Shown: positions 9,447 to 19,572, counted from the first letter of the stretch. The stretch is DNA of 36,439 nucleotides from an uncultured Flavobacteriaceae bacterium (GCA_938009735.1 CALLIG010000156.1:1-36439), one strand, 5' to 3'. Numbers and translations: made by a program. The notes: generated from the sequence alone by a model not told the origin.

Positions 9447-9809
9447 CTAGCTAATAGCTTCATATTGTTTTAGAAGCTCCAATGAAGTATAGTCTAATGC
9501 CTTTTGAGATGTTCCTTCTAGAATTACTTTTGGCGCGAAGCCTGCTTTTTCAGCCGCTAACCATCGCGATATACATAGGCACCATTTCGAACCCGCAACG
9601 AGTCCAGGAAACTGCCATTGCGGTTTAGGAGTGCTTAAATCATTTCCTTTTGATTTGGTATACGCTAAGAATTCGGTAGTCATAATTGCACATACAACAT
9701 GCGTTCCTGCGTCTTGAGATATCGTACGACAGAATCCATCTCTAAAATATCCTGTTACAGGATCAGTACAACACGGCTCTAGTTTAGTACCTAGAACATT
9801 TAATTCCAT
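9447..9809 (-). CDS. DUF2237 family protein
   Basis: MELNVLGTKLEPCCTDPVTGYFRDGFCRTISQDAGTHVVCAIMTTEFLAYTKSKGNDLSTP; WQFPGLVAGSKWCLCISRW. Confidence 0.85.
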   Translation of the reverse strand: MELNVLGTKLEPCCTDPVTGYFRDGFCRTISQDAGTHVVCAIMTTEFLAYTKSKGNDLSTPKPQWQFPGLVAGSKWCLCISRWLAAEKAGFAPKVILEGTSQKALDYTSLELLKQYEAIS

Positions 9810-9812
9810 GTA

Positions 9813-10040
9813 TTAAAATGAAGACTCTGGTCTTCCTTTTAAACGTTTTTCAATTTTCTTTTTCTTAACAGTTAAACGCTTCATCATATCCATTACACTA
9901 TCATCCTTAGATTCTTTAAAAATCTCATTTAATGCAAGTATTAGACGCTTAGCCTCTCTTGAAGCATTTACTCTGTCACTAGTGGTCATATTGCTCATCT
10001 TAGCCTTCTCAAATTCTAGCGCTTCGTTCATTAAGTCCAT
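9813..10040 (-). CDS. Small conserved hypothetical protein (75 aa, helical, basic)
   Basis: ORF with 3-nt gap to DUF2237 gene; promoter-like motif upstream. Confidence 0.6.
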   Translation of the reverse strand: MDLMNEALEFEKAKMSNMTTSDRVNASREAKRLILALNEIFKESKDDSVMDMMKRLTVKKKKIEKRLKGRPESSF

Positions 10041-10056
10041 AATCTCTTTTTCGTTC

Positions 10057-10081
10057 GTTTAATTTACAAATTTAGTTAAAC
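10057..10081. promoter_or_regulatory. Inverted repeat GTTTAATT-N9-AGTTAAAC overlapping candidate -7 element (TAAATTTG on minus strand, 10067-10074)
   Basis: Shares TCGTTTAA and TAGTTAAACAT with the repeat at 203-230; upstream of minus-strand gene at 10040. Confidence 0.45.
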
Positions 10082-10275
10082 ATAATACATTTTTAAATTG
10101 TAAACTATTGATTGTGTTAATTTTGTTATTGTTTACCTTGATACCATGCAATTATAATAAAATAGTTTTACTCAGGAGCTCAAAGTAGATAACTTCTAAT
10201 AAGTAGGTGATCACTATTAAACAAAGTCATAACTAATTTACATACCACTACAATTATTTTCAGTAATTTTCCGCC

Positions 10276-11283
10276 ATGCAGCAACCTTTGGTGAGCATTT
10301 TAATTCCCTTCAAAAACACCGTTGACTTTCTTGATGAATGTCTTGAATCTATAAGCAACCAAACCTATAAAAACTTTGAGGTTATTGCCGTAAATGATCA
10401 TTCTACAGATGAAAGTAAAGTTGAAGCATTGACATTCCAGAAAAATGATGCAAGAATACAGGTGCTAGACAATGCAGGTAATGGAATCATCCCTGCTCTT
10501 CAAACAGCGTATAAACAAAGTAAAGGCCAATTCATCACCAGAATGGATGCTGATGATATTATGACACCAATTAAGTTAAAGGTCATGGTCGATAATCTTC
10601 AAAAACACGGTGCTAGACATTTAGCAGTTGGTCAAGTAAAGTACTTTTCTTCTAACGGAATTAGCGATGGATACGCACGCTATGAATCATGGCTAAATCA
10701 ATTAACTCAAAGTGGCACTAACTATTCAGAAATCTATAAAGAATGTGTTATCCCCTCACCTTGCTGGATGGCTTATCGAGAGGATTTAGATCTTTGTGGC
10801 GCTTTCGATTCAGAACGATATCCTGAAGATTATGATTTAGCGTTTCGTTTTTATGAAAACAGATTGAAATGTATTCCCTCTTCAGAAATGTTGCATTATT
10901 GGCGTGATTATGATCATCGAACCTCACGTACTAGCGATCACTACGCTGAAAACTATTTTCTAGAGATAAAACTCCATTATTTTTTGAAATTAAATCATGT
11001 CCATAAAAGACCTCTCGTAGTTTGGGGTGCCGGAACTAAAGGGAAAAATATAGCAAAAAGCCTCATAGAAAAACAAATCGATTTTTACTGGGTATGCGAC
11101 AATGCGAACAAAATAGGAAAAGATATTTATGGTCAAAAAATGCTGCACTACTCTGCTTTAGAGGAACTAAAAAATCCTCAGACCATTATTACTGTAGCAA
11201 ATAGAGATGCTCAAACTATGATTTATGATTTTCTATCTGGTCTTCTGCAAGAAAATATGCAAGACTATTTTTTCTTTTGTTAA
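10276..11283 (+). CDS. Glycosyltransferase family 2 protein
   Basis: VSILIPFKNTVDFLDECLESISNQTYKNFEVIAVNDHSTDES, RMDADD. Confidence 0.9.
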   Translation: MQQPLVSILIPFKNTVDFLDECLESISNQTYKNFEVIAVNDHSTDESKVEALTFQKNDARIQVLDNAGNGIIPALQTAYKQSKGQFITRMDADDIMTPIKLKVMVDNLQKHGARHLAVGQVKYFSSNGISDGYARYESWLNQLTQSGTNYSEIYKECVIPSPCWMAYREDLDLCGAFDSERYPEDYDLAFRFYENRLKCIPSSEMLHYWRDYDHRTSRTSDHYAENYFLEIKLHYFLKLNHVHKRPLVVWGAGTKGKNIAKSLIEKQIDFYWVCDNANKIGKDIYGQKMLHYSALEELKNPQTIITVANRDAQTMIYDFLSGLLQENMQDYFFFC

Positions 11284-11385
11284 CCCTTATTACTTTAGCA
11301 AGTCCTTTTTTTAAAGTGTCTTTTGTCATAAAGCACAGCGGTCTTTTGTCTTTTTTGAATTATATTTGCCAAATCAAAATTGGGA

Positions 11386-13305
11386 ATGCAGTTTAAACAT
11401 CCAGAACTTCTTTGGGCCTTTTTTCTACTACTGATTCCGATATTTATCCATCTTTTTCAACTTCGAAAATTTAAAAAAACTCCCTTTACAAACGTAAAGT
11501 TCTTGCAAAAGGTAGTTGCTGAATCAAGACGAAGTAGCTCGCTAAAAAAATGGTTACTCCTTTTTACTAGAATGCTGTTATTTGCCGGTTTAATTCTGGC
11601 TTTTGCACAACCATTCTTTGCTGAAAAATCAGCTTTAAAAACCAAAGAAACAGTTATTTATTTAGATGATTCTTTTAGCATGCAAGCGAAAGCTAATAAT
11701 GCTTCTTTATTAGAAAATGCAGTTCAAGAGCTGATTACATCAGTACCTGAAAATCAAAAAATAAGTGTATTCACCAATCAAAGCGTGTTCAAAAACGTTA
11801 CGGTAAAAAGTTTACAAAATGACTTATTAGGTCTAGTACCAACATCGAAGCAATTAAGTCTTGATGACATTTACTTAAAAGCAAACACCTTCTTTACATC
11901 TGATGAAAGTGTAATTAAAAATCTTGTGCTGATTTCTGATTTTCAGCAAAGTATGGCTCAAAAAACTATGGACTCCTCGACTACAGTTGTGAAGCATCTG
12001 GTTCGAATGGGTGCCGGAAATTTAGAAAATGTTTCTATCGATTCTGTTTACATAAACACGCAAGGATTAGAAAATATAGAACTTACAGCCCTTATCTCAA
12101 CAAATTCTGATTTAGAAAGTATTCCAGTTTCTCTTTTTAATGGTGAAAGCTTAATCGCTAAAACAGCTGCCACTTTTTCAAAAAACAAAAAAGCCAAAGT
12201 AAATTTCACGCTTCCAAAACAGGAGGCCATAAAAGGTAAAATAGAATTATCAGATTCCGGCTTGGCCTATGACAATCAATTCTATTTTAATATCGATTCC
12301 AAAGAAAAAATAAAAGTACTTGCCATTGGTAGCGAAAAAAGTGATTACTTAGAACGAGTATTTAGCAATGACGATTTCAAGTTCATCTCATATTCTCTTA
12401 AGCGTTTAAATTATAGCGATTTGAATGATCAAAATTTAATCATTTTAAATGAACTAGAAAGCATCCCCAACGCTCTTGCGACCAGTTTAAGATCGTTTAC
12501 TCAGAATAATGGAAACCTCATTATCATACCGAATACTCAAATTGATTTTAATTCTTATAACCAACTAGCTTCCAATTTTTTTGCGACTAACTTTACACAA
12601 AAGGTAAACTATGAACGAGAAATCACGAACATATCTTTCTCGCATCCGTTGTATAAAAATGTTTTTGAAAAAAATGTGAGCAACTTTCAATACCCAAAAG
12701 TGTCTCAATATTTTAGAGTAAAAACACAAGCGCCGAATATTTTGGCGTATCAAGACAAAGATCCATTTCTGTTTGGCTCTAGCCGTGTTTTTATATTTAC
12801 TGCATCGCTTTCAACGGAAAATTCCAACTTTAAAAATTCTCCATTAATAGTGCCAACTCTTTATAATATGGGCATTAACAGCTTAAAGTTACCAGACCTG
12901 TATTACTCGTTAGGCTCTACGACATCTGTTGATATTCCGGTTCAATTAACCAAAGACCGTGTTTTAAAAGTGGCCAAAGATGGACTTGAATTTATTCCGC
13001 AACAGAAATCGTTTGCAAACAAAGTGTCGCTCTCTTTTTATGAAAATCCGAAATCAGATGGAATTTTTAGCGTAACGAGTGAAGAAACCTTGCATAAAAA
13101 TCTAAGCTTTAATTACACCAGGGCAGAAAGTGAACTTAATTATCTTGATGTAAACAACATCAAAGGCGCTTCTGTAAATGACTCTGTTCAAAATTTGTTC
13201 GAGCAAATGGAAAATGACAATGCTATAAATGAGCTTTGGAAATGGTTTGTTATTTTAGCTTTGTTATTTATGCTAATTGAAGTGTTAATACAAAAATACC
13301 TGTAA
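11386..13305 (+). CDS. BatA N-terminal domain-containing membrane protein (vWA-like)
   Basis: MQFKHPELLWAFFLLLIPIFIHLFQLRKFKKTPFTNVKFLQ; C-terminal TM; start 6 nt inside ORF-track start. Confidence 0.8.
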   Translation: MQFKHPELLWAFFLLLIPIFIHLFQLRKFKKTPFTNVKFLQKVVAESRRSSSLKKWLLLFTRMLLFAGLILAFAQPFFAEKSALKTKETVIYLDDSFSMQAKANNASLLENAVQELITSVPENQKISVFTNQSVFKNVTVKSLQNDLLGLVPTSKQLSLDDIYLKANTFFTSDESVIKNLVLISDFQQSMAQKTMDSSTTVVKHLVRMGAGNLENVSIDSVYINTQGLENIELTALISTNSDLESIPVSLFNGESLIAKTAATFSKNKKAKVNFTLPKQEAIKGKIELSDSGLAYDNQFYFNIDSKEKIKVLAIGSEKSDYLERVFSNDDFKFISYSLKRLNYSDLNDQNLIILNELESIPNALATSLRSFTQNNGNLIIIPNTQIDFNSYNQLASNFFATNFTQKVNYEREITNISFSHPLYKNVFEKNVSNFQYPKVSQYFRVKTQAPNILAYQDKDPFLFGSSRVFIFTASLSTENSNFKNSPLIVPTLYNMGINSLKLPDLYYSLGSTTSVDIPVQLTKDRVLKVAKDGLEFIPQQKSFANKVSLSFYENPKSDGIFSVTSEETLHKNLSFNYTRAESELNYLDVNNIKGASVNDSVQNLFEQMENDNAINELWKWFVILALLFMLIEVLIQKYL

Positions 13306-14561
13306 TGAATATACTCTTAAAAAATGCGATTATTGTAGCTGCTAACAACAAGAGTTTACATTTAAAAAAGCGCGATATTCTAGTTAAAAATGGAGTTATT
13401 GATACTATTGCGACAAAAATAAATCCCCCATCGAAAACCAAAATAGTCACCTATAAAAACCTTCATGTTTCTATAGGCTGGTTTGACACTAGTGTAAGTT
13501 TCGGTGAGCCTGGTTATGAAGAACGTGAGACTATAGCGAACGGATTACTAACCGCAGCCAAAAGTGGTTTTACTGATGTTGTATTGAACCCAAACGCACA
13601 CCCAGTACCTGATAGCAGTTCTGATATAGTCTTTTTGAAAAATGCTGCAAATGGGCAGGCTACAAATTTGCATCCAATGGGAACCCTAACAGTTAAAGCG
13701 GAAGGAAAAGATCTCGCTGAGCTATATGATATGCAAAGTTCTGGTGCTGTTGCTTTTTATGACTATAAACATCCTATAGAAAATTCAAATCTTTTAAAAA
13801 TAGCTTTGCAATATGCGCAAAACTTTGACGGACTAGTCTGCTCTTTTCCGATGGATGTGAAAATTGCTGGCAAGGGTATCGTTAATGAAGGAGAAGTATC
13901 TACCAAAATGGGACTCAAAGGAATTCCTACTCTAGCGGAAGACTTACAGATCGCCAGAGACCTTTTTATTCTAGAATATTCAGGTGGAAAACTTCACATA
14001 CCTACGATTTCAACAGCCAATGCGGTGAAGCTAATCGCGGATGCCAAGAAAAAAGGTCTAGATGTCACATGTAGCGTTGCTATTCATAATATTAGCCTAA
14101 CAGATGATAAACTAGAAGAATACGACTCTAATTTTAAAGTGATGCCACCTCTTAGAACATCTAAAGATGTTAAGGCACTTCAAAAGGGGTTAAAAGATGG
14201 TGTTATTGATTTTGTAACATCAGACCATACGCCCATGAATATTGAAGAGAAAAGAGTGGAATTTGACAATGCCTCCTTTGGAACAACTGGACTAGAAAGT
14301 GCCTTTGGAGTACTAAATACTATTTTCGGTCTAGAAACAAGTGTTGAGATTTTAACTAGAGGCCATGAACGATTTCAATTAGAACGCCCTGAAATTAGAG
14401 AAGGTGCTGCAGCTTGTCTAACCCTTTTCGAAAATGACGAAGCCTTTACTTTTGACGAAACTCATGTGCATTCTACCTCTCAGAATAGTATGTTTATTCA
14501 GCAAGATTTAAAGGGAAATCCTTACGGAGTAATAAATGGCACCGAAGCAATTTTATCGTAG
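13305..14561 (+). CDS. Dihydroorotase family protein, metal-site-degenerate paralogue
   Basis: FGEPGYEERETIANGLLTAAKSGFTDVVLNPNAHPVPD, FVTSDHTPMNIEEK; HxH replaced (TSV); TAATG overlap with upstream gene. Confidence 0.8.
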   Translation: MNILLKNAIIVAANNKSLHLKKRDILVKNGVIDTIATKINPPSKTKIVTYKNLHVSIGWFDTSVSFGEPGYEERETIANGLLTAAKSGFTDVVLNPNAHPVPDSSSDIVFLKNAANGQATNLHPMGTLTVKAEGKDLAELYDMQSSGAVAFYDYKHPIENSNLLKIALQYAQNFDGLVCSFPMDVKIAGKGIVNEGEVSTKMGLKGIPTLAEDLQIARDLFILEYSGGKLHIPTISTANAVKLIADAKKKGLDVTCSVAIHNISLTDDKLEEYDSNFKVMPPLRTSKDVKALQKGLKDGVIDFVTSDHTPMNIEEKRVEFDNASFGTTGLESAFGVLNTIFGLETSVEILTRGHERFQLERPEIREGAAACLTLFENDEAFTFDETHVHSTSQNSMFIQQDLKGNPYGVINGTEAILS

Positions 14562-14601
14562 CTTTAGTGTTATTAACAAATAACTTTAAAACCAACCAAT
14601 T

Positions 14602-15009
14602 ATGATTATTTACGGAATTACACTTATTATTTTAGGAATTTTAGCAGTACCCTCTTTGCTTTTATCAAGAAAACCAGACGCTAAAGAACTTTTAGATAAA
14701 ATAACACCGTTTCAAGGGTGGATTGGCCTAGCATTTTGTTTGTGGGGAATTTGGGGTATTATAAGTGCAGTACTAAATATGGGTGCGATGGGAACAGGAT
14801 GGATTCTTGGTTTAGCCGTAAGTATTGTAACCGCTGTATTAGGTTTCTTACTTGGATACGGAATGATAAACCAATTACTATTATCGAAGAATGAGGAGGC
14901 TAAAGAAAAAGGAGCTGAATTACTTGCCAAACTAGCACCATTGCAGGGAAAATTTGGAATGGCAGCGATTATTCTTGGTATAATATATATTGTATTTAGC
15001 ATATTATAG
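14602..15009 (+). CDS. Predicted multi-TM membrane protein
   Basis: Hydrophobic ORF, several TM segments. Confidence 0.65.
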   Translation: MIIYGITLIILGILAVPSLLLSRKPDAKELLDKITPFQGWIGLAFCLWGIWGIISAVLNMGAMGTGWILGLAVSIVTAVLGFLLGYGMINQLLLSKNEEAKEKGAELLAKLAPLQGKFGMAAIILGIIYIVFSIL

Positions 15010-15037
15010 AAAAATCATAAACTGAATAATTTAAAAT

Positions 15038-15066
15038 AGAGATCCTTCTGGGGTCTCTTTTTTTTG
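15038..15066 (+). terminator. Rho-independent terminator
   Basis: AGAGATCC-TTCTG-GGGTCTCT stem followed by T-run. Confidence 0.7.
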
Positions 15067-15098
15067 TGCATCATTTTAAGTTCACCTATTTTTGACAG

Positions 15099-15422
15099 AT
15101 GGACGAAACAACACCAGGTAAAACTACCGCAATAGTTGCCTATTTTACATTAATAGGCTCATTAATAGCCTTAAGTATGAATAACGAGCCGAAGCATGAA
15201 TTTGCACGTTTTCATACACGACAAGCTTTTGGTCTGCATATTATGTTTTTAGGTCTTGCACTTTTTTTAAGCTATGCCTTTAATGAATACGCCTGGTACG
15301 GACTTTATATACTTTATATGGTATTATGGGGCTATGGTTTTGTTGGAGCTTTAACGGATAAAAAACAAGAAGTTCCAGTATTAGGTCCTTACTTTCAAAA
15401 ATGGTTTACTTTCATTCAATAA
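15099..15422 (+). CDS. Small membrane protein (DUF4870-like)
   Basis: ORF with 3-4 hydrophobic segments; HEFARFHTRQAFGLHI motif. Confidence 0.6.
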   Translation: MDETTPGKTTAIVAYFTLIGSLIALSMNNEPKHEFARFHTRQAFGLHIMFLGLALFLSYAFNEYAWYGLYILYMVLWGYGFVGALTDKKQEVPVLGPYFQKWFTFIQ

Positions 15423-15428
15423 GATTAT

Positions 15429-16088
15429 ATGACAACAGCTCCTTTATCCTTAGAACATTTAATTAGACCATCTAGCTTAGCAACAGGAAAGCCTCCTGTG
15501 CTTTTTATGTTCCATGGATATGGAAGTAATGAGGAGGATTTATTTTCTTTTGCCCCAGAATTACAACCTGAATTTTGTGTGATTTCAGTTCGTGCCCCCT
15601 ACCCTATGGAACCAATGGGTAACGCTTGGTACGCAATAAATTTTGACGCAGAAAATGGCAAATGGAGCGATGATGAACAAGCTAAATCTTCGATAGTTAA
15701 AATTGTTCACTTTATTGATGAAGCCTGCAAAGCTTATGGTTTAGATGATGAAAATGTCACCCTACTTGGTTTTAGTCAAGGTACAATTCTTAGCTATGCA
15801 GTTGGAATTTCATATCCTGAAAAAATAAATAATATAGTTGCCTTAAGCGGATATATTAATGAAAATATTCTCATCGAAAATTATACACATAAGTCACATA
15901 AGAACCTTAAAATATATGCCTCTCATGGACAGGTAGATCAGGTGATTCCGCCAGAATGGGCGCAAAGAGCTCCTGATTTTTTAGCGAAATTGAATATTGA
16001 ACATATGTATGAAGAATTTCCTGTTGGTCATGGAGTTGCCCCACAAAATTTCTACGCGTTCAAAAAATGGTTAAATAATAAGTTTTAG
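15429..16088 (+). CDS. Alpha/beta hydrolase, phospholipase/carboxylesterase family
   Basis: FMFHGYGSNEEDLFSFAPEL, LLGFSQGTILSYAV (GFSQG), ASHGQVDQVIP, VGHG. Confidence 0.85.
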   Translation: MTTAPLSLEHLIRPSSLATGKPPVLFMFHGYGSNEEDLFSFAPELQPEFCVISVRAPYPMEPMGNAWYAINFDAENGKWSDDEQAKSSIVKIVHFIDEACKAYGLDDENVTLLGFSQGTILSYAVGISYPEKINNIVALSGYINENILIENYTHKSHKNLKIYASHGQVDQVIPPEWAQRAPDFLAKLNIEHMYEEFPVGHGVAPQNFYAFKKWLNNKF

Positions 16089-16579
16089 AAAGTACTAGCG
16101 TATAATAAATGGCTAGTTAGCGTGAAATCAACACCTAAATCATCTTTAAGCTCATAATATAAGATCATCTCACCCCAATGTTTTCCATCGGTAAACTCGG
16201 CTAAAATCCATTTATGGTTGAGAACTTTAATCTTGTTTATTTTAAAATCTCCCTCCATGCCTTCATACGGCACTAATGGGTTGTTTCCCTTTGTTTCATT
16301 AGTCTCTAATAATTTATCCGCAATGTATCGCTCAGGGTTTTCAACGTTCAAATGCGCATAATTCTCCATGGCATAATCATTATTCTCTAAAGAAAAATGT
16401 TGCACGTCAAGGACCTTAATATTAAGCTGTTGTACAGAATCTTTAAGACTAACTATTTCACTCTTCAACTTATCAATTGATGCATCTTTACTATCAGCTA
16501 ATTTGCCACTACTACGAAATAAGTAAATTGCAATTAAACTAGCAAAGGCAAACAGGTACATGAATATTTTGTTCTTCAT
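16085..16579 (-). CDS. Hypothetical protein with N-terminal membrane anchor and coiled coil
   Basis: ORF; N-terminal hydrophobic segment then heptad-like stretch; 4-nt stop-to-stop overlap with convergent esterase. Confidence 0.65.
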   Translation of the reverse strand: MKNKIFMYLFAFASLIAIYLFRSSGKLADSKDASIDKLKSEIVSLKDSVQQLNIKVLDVQHFSLENNDYAMENYAHLNVENPERYIADKLLETNETKGNNPLVPYEGMEGDFKINKIKVLNHKWILAEFTDGKHWGEMILYYELKDDLGVDFTLTSHLLYASTF

Positions 16580-16603
16580 CAGATATATTTTAAATCGTAT
16601 TTC

Positions 16604-17389
16604 TTAAACGGTGATTACTAAATTATCGTACGCTAGATGTACGTTTTTAGGCAATTGCTTTTCTACTTCGTCATGAAAACCTAACATATGACTAATATGA
16701 GTAAAATAGGCTGTTTCAGGGTTTACTTTTTCAACAAAAGCTAATGCCTCTTCTAAATTAAAATGTGAATGATGCGGTTCTTCTCTTAATGCATTCACCA
16801 CGATAACTTTAGAACCTCTAACTTTCTCAATCTCTTCTTCACTAATCCGTTTTACATCCGTTAAATAAGTGAAGTTTTTTATTCTAAAGCCAAATACTTG
16901 CAAACGATTATGATCAGCTTCAATGGGAATCACTTCGGTTTCTCCTAACATAAATGAACGATTGTTTTCAATACTATTCACCGCTACTGCTGGCGCACCA
17001 GGGTATCTGTTCTCATCTGCAAAAATATAATCGAACCTTTGTTTTAATGAATCAATTACTCTGTCATGCGCAAAAATTGAAATATCACCTTGTCTAAAGA
17101 AATATGGGCGTATATCATCAATACCAGCCGTATGATCAGCATGTTCATGCGTAAAAAGTATACCGTCTAATTTCGGAATTGGATTGCTAAGCATTTGTTG
17201 TCTGAAATCAGGACCGCAATCAATAACATAGTTATTATCATCCCAAGAAATCAAAACAGATACTCGAAGTCTTTTATCTTTTGGGTTTTCACTCAAACAA
17301 ACCGGATGTGTACTGCCAATAATCGGCACCCCTTGCGATGTTCCTGTTCCTAAAAAAGTGACCTTCAACCTACCTTTCATTAATTTCAA
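16604..17389 (-). CDS. MBL-fold metallo-hydrolase (PhnP-like)
   Basis: TFLGTGTSQGVPIIG, GILFTHEHADHTAGIDD, YFTHISHMLGFHDEVE. Confidence 0.88.
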   Translation of the reverse strand: MKLMKGRLKVTFLGTGTSQGVPIIGSTHPVCLSENPKDKRLRVSVLISWDDNNYVIDCGPDFRQQMLSNPIPKLDGILFTHEHADHTAGIDDIRPYFFRQGDISIFAHDRVIDSLKQRFDYIFADENRYPGAPAVAVNSIENNRSFMLGETEVIPIEADHNRLQVFGFRIKNFTYLTDVKRISEEEIEKVRGSKVIVVNALREEPHHSHFNLEEALAFVEKVNPETAYFTHISHMLGFHDEVEKQLPKNVHLAYDNLVITV

Positions 17390-17554
17390 AATTATACTTT
17401 ATTTATTGAAATCATTCGAATAAATTTAAATGAATGTATTCCGGTTGTATTTAATAGTAAATCGCAGTAATAGCAGTAATTATCAATTAAATTTCATGTA
17501 AAAAATAATTTATAAATATTTGATTCGTTTATGATTTAGGTAGGATGAACTTCT

Positions 17555-17562
17555 TACTTTTG
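17555..17562 (+). promoter_or_regulatory. Candidate -7 promoter element (TACTTTTG)
   Basis: TAnnTTTG match 21 nt before the ATG at 17583. Confidence 0.4.
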
Positions 17563-17582
17563 TTATACATAAAACATATAAA

Positions 17583-19043
17583 ATGGCTTCTGTTTTAAAA
17601 AGGGATAAAGCATTTGAAAACATACCTTCAATCAAGGCGAAAACCCTTCGGATTAATTTAAATCCCGATATATACGGCACATTTGCTGAGATCGGCGCTG
17701 GTCAAGAAACAGCCCGTCATTTTTTCAGGTCTGGAGGAGCTTCAGGCACCATTGCTAAAGCGATGAGCGCCTATGACAAGCAATTTAGTGATGCTATTTA
17801 TGGTATTGAAAAAGATGGTCGTTATGTAACTCAACCTCGTTTAAAAACGATGTTGAATCATGAGATGAATCTTATGGAAGAGCGTATTAGTAGAGAAAGT
17901 CATCCTGATCGATTATTTTTCTCTTATGCTAATACTGTTGCAACTATCGATTTTTCAAAGAGATATAAAGGTCACGGTTGGATAGGAATTCGTTTTCAAC
18001 TTGATCCGGATCAAAAAGAACTTGATGAAATTATTATTCACGTACGTTTCAAACAAAATGAAGCAAGACTTCAGCAAGAAACATTAGGCATATTAGGGGT
18101 TAACCTTATATATGGTGCTTTTTACAAGTATCACAAGCCCAAGAAAATGTTGAAATATCTATATGATCATATAGATAAAGACACCATTGAAATTGACATG
18201 ATTAATTTTACTGGTCCAAATTTCAAAGATGTAGATAATAGATTAATGAGTCTTCAGCTTATCAAAAATGATATGACTGATGCGGTAATGTTCGGTCCTG
18301 ATGGGAACAACCTTTTGCCTGCTGCTGTTCTTTACAAAAAGAATATTTTGGCATTAAGGGGAAGCTTTAGACCTGTTACCAAAGTGAATCTTGATATGTT
18401 TGAAAAATCTTATGACATATTTGTACGAGATTCAACGGTTGATGTTGAAAAGACTATAGTAATTTTTGAAATCACCCTATCAAATTTGAAGGCATCAGGA
18501 GAGATTGATGAACAAGATTTCATGGACCGCGCTGAACTACTATGTTCTATGGGGCAACATGTAATGATCTCTAAGTTTCAAGAATACTATAAACTAGTAG
18601 AATATTTTAATAATTACACGAAACAGCGCATTGGTCTGACCATGGGTGTGAACAATTTAGTAGATGTTTTCGACGAAAAATACTATAGACATTTAAGTGG
18701 TGGAATTTTGGAAGCCTTCGGAAAGTTATTTTTCAAAGATCTTCAGGTCTACCTCTACCCTATGAAAGATGCTGAAACTGGTCAAATAATGACTAGTAAC
18801 AATGTTAAGGTTCATCCTAGAATGAAAGAATTATATAAATTCTTCAAATACAATGGAAAGGTGATGGACATTATAGATTACGATCCGGAGATTATGGATA
18901 TTTTCTCAAGAGATGTACTCAAAAAAATCATTAGCGGTGAAGATGGTTGGGAAAAACAACTACCAGAAGGTATTGCTGAAATAATTAAAAGTAAAGAACT
19001 TTTTACTCGAAAATTACTGGAGGCTGAAAAACAGAAATCGTAA
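17583..19043 (+). CDS. Conserved Bacteroidota protein of unknown function (486 aa)
   Basis: Long ORF; IPSIKAKTLRINLNPDIYGTFAEIGAGQETARHFFRSGGASGTIAKAMSAYDKQFSDAIYG; inconsistently named in annotations. Confidence 0.8.
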   Translation: MASVLKRDKAFENIPSIKAKTLRINLNPDIYGTFAEIGAGQETARHFFRSGGASGTIAKAMSAYDKQFSDAIYGIEKDGRYVTQPRLKTMLNHEMNLMEERISRESHPDRLFFSYANTVATIDFSKRYKGHGWIGIRFQLDPDQKELDEIIIHVRFKQNEARLQQETLGILGVNLIYGAFYKYHKPKKMLKYLYDHIDKDTIEIDMINFTGPNFKDVDNRLMSLQLIKNDMTDAVMFGPDGNNLLPAAVLYKKNILALRGSFRPVTKVNLDMFEKSYDIFVRDSTVDVEKTIVIFEITLSNLKASGEIDEQDFMDRAELLCSMGQHVMISKFQEYYKLVEYFNNYTKQRIGLTMGVNNLVDVFDEKYYRHLSGGILEAFGKLFFKDLQVYLYPMKDAETGQIMTSNNVKVHPRMKELYKFFKYNGKVMDIIDYDPEIMDIFSRDVLKKIISGEDGWEKQLPEGIAEIIKSKELFTRKLLEAEKQKS

Positions 19044-19064
19044 TTACGCAAAACATTAATACTA

Positions 19065-19098
19065 AAAAATCCCCTTTTATAACCAAAAGGGGATTTTT
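19065..19098. terminator. Bidirectional terminator between convergent genes
   Basis: AAAAATCCCCTTTT / AAAAGGGGATTTTT stem. Confidence 0.8.
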
Positions 19099-19116
19099 AT
19101 ATTTAAACACAACTAT

Positions 19117-19572
19117 TTAATCTTCAAGTAATTGCGCGGCGTGATCTTTAGTTTTTACTTTATCTATCACTTTTGAAACTATCCCGTTTTTGTCGACTAT
19201 AAAGGTCTTTCTGTGAATTCCGTCATACACTTTACCCATAAACTTTTTCTCCCCCCAAACTCCAAAAGTATTGATCACAGTATGATCTTCATCAGCTAAT
19301 AATGGAAAAGGAAACTCATATTTATTTCTAAAATTTGTTTGTCTTTTTTCAGAATCAGCACTAACACCTAACAACTCATAACCTTGTGCTTGTAATTCAG
19401 CATAATTATCTCTTAAATTACAGGCCTCTACCGTGCAACCAGGTGTACTAGCTTTAGGGTAGAAAAAAACGATTAATTTTTTACCTTTATAATCAGATAA
19501 ATGTATAGTATTGCCATCTTGATCTTTGGCTGAAAATTCAGGAACAGTATCTCCAATTTTTAATGTTTTCAT
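19117..19572 (-). CDS. bcp: Thioredoxin-dependent thiol peroxidase (peroxiredoxin, Bcp)
   Basis: KLIVFFYPKASTPGCTVEACNLRDNYAELQAQGYELLGVSADS. Confidence 0.92.
   Translation of the reverse strand: MKTLKIGDTVPEFSAKDQDGNTIHLSDYKGKKLIVFFYPKASTPGCTVEACNLRDNYAELQAQGYELLGVSADSEKRQTNFRNKYEFPFPLLADEDHTVINTFGVWGEKKFMGKVYDGIHRKTFIVDKNGIVSKVIDKVKTKDHAAQLLED

Noticed and set aside
10100-10136. GTAAAC...GTTTAC inverted repeat
   Set aside because: Only 6-bp arms with long spacer in AT-rich DNA; no clear gene association.
14712-15002. 96-aa minus-strand ORF
   Set aside because: Fully antisense to a hydrophobic CDS with better coding character.
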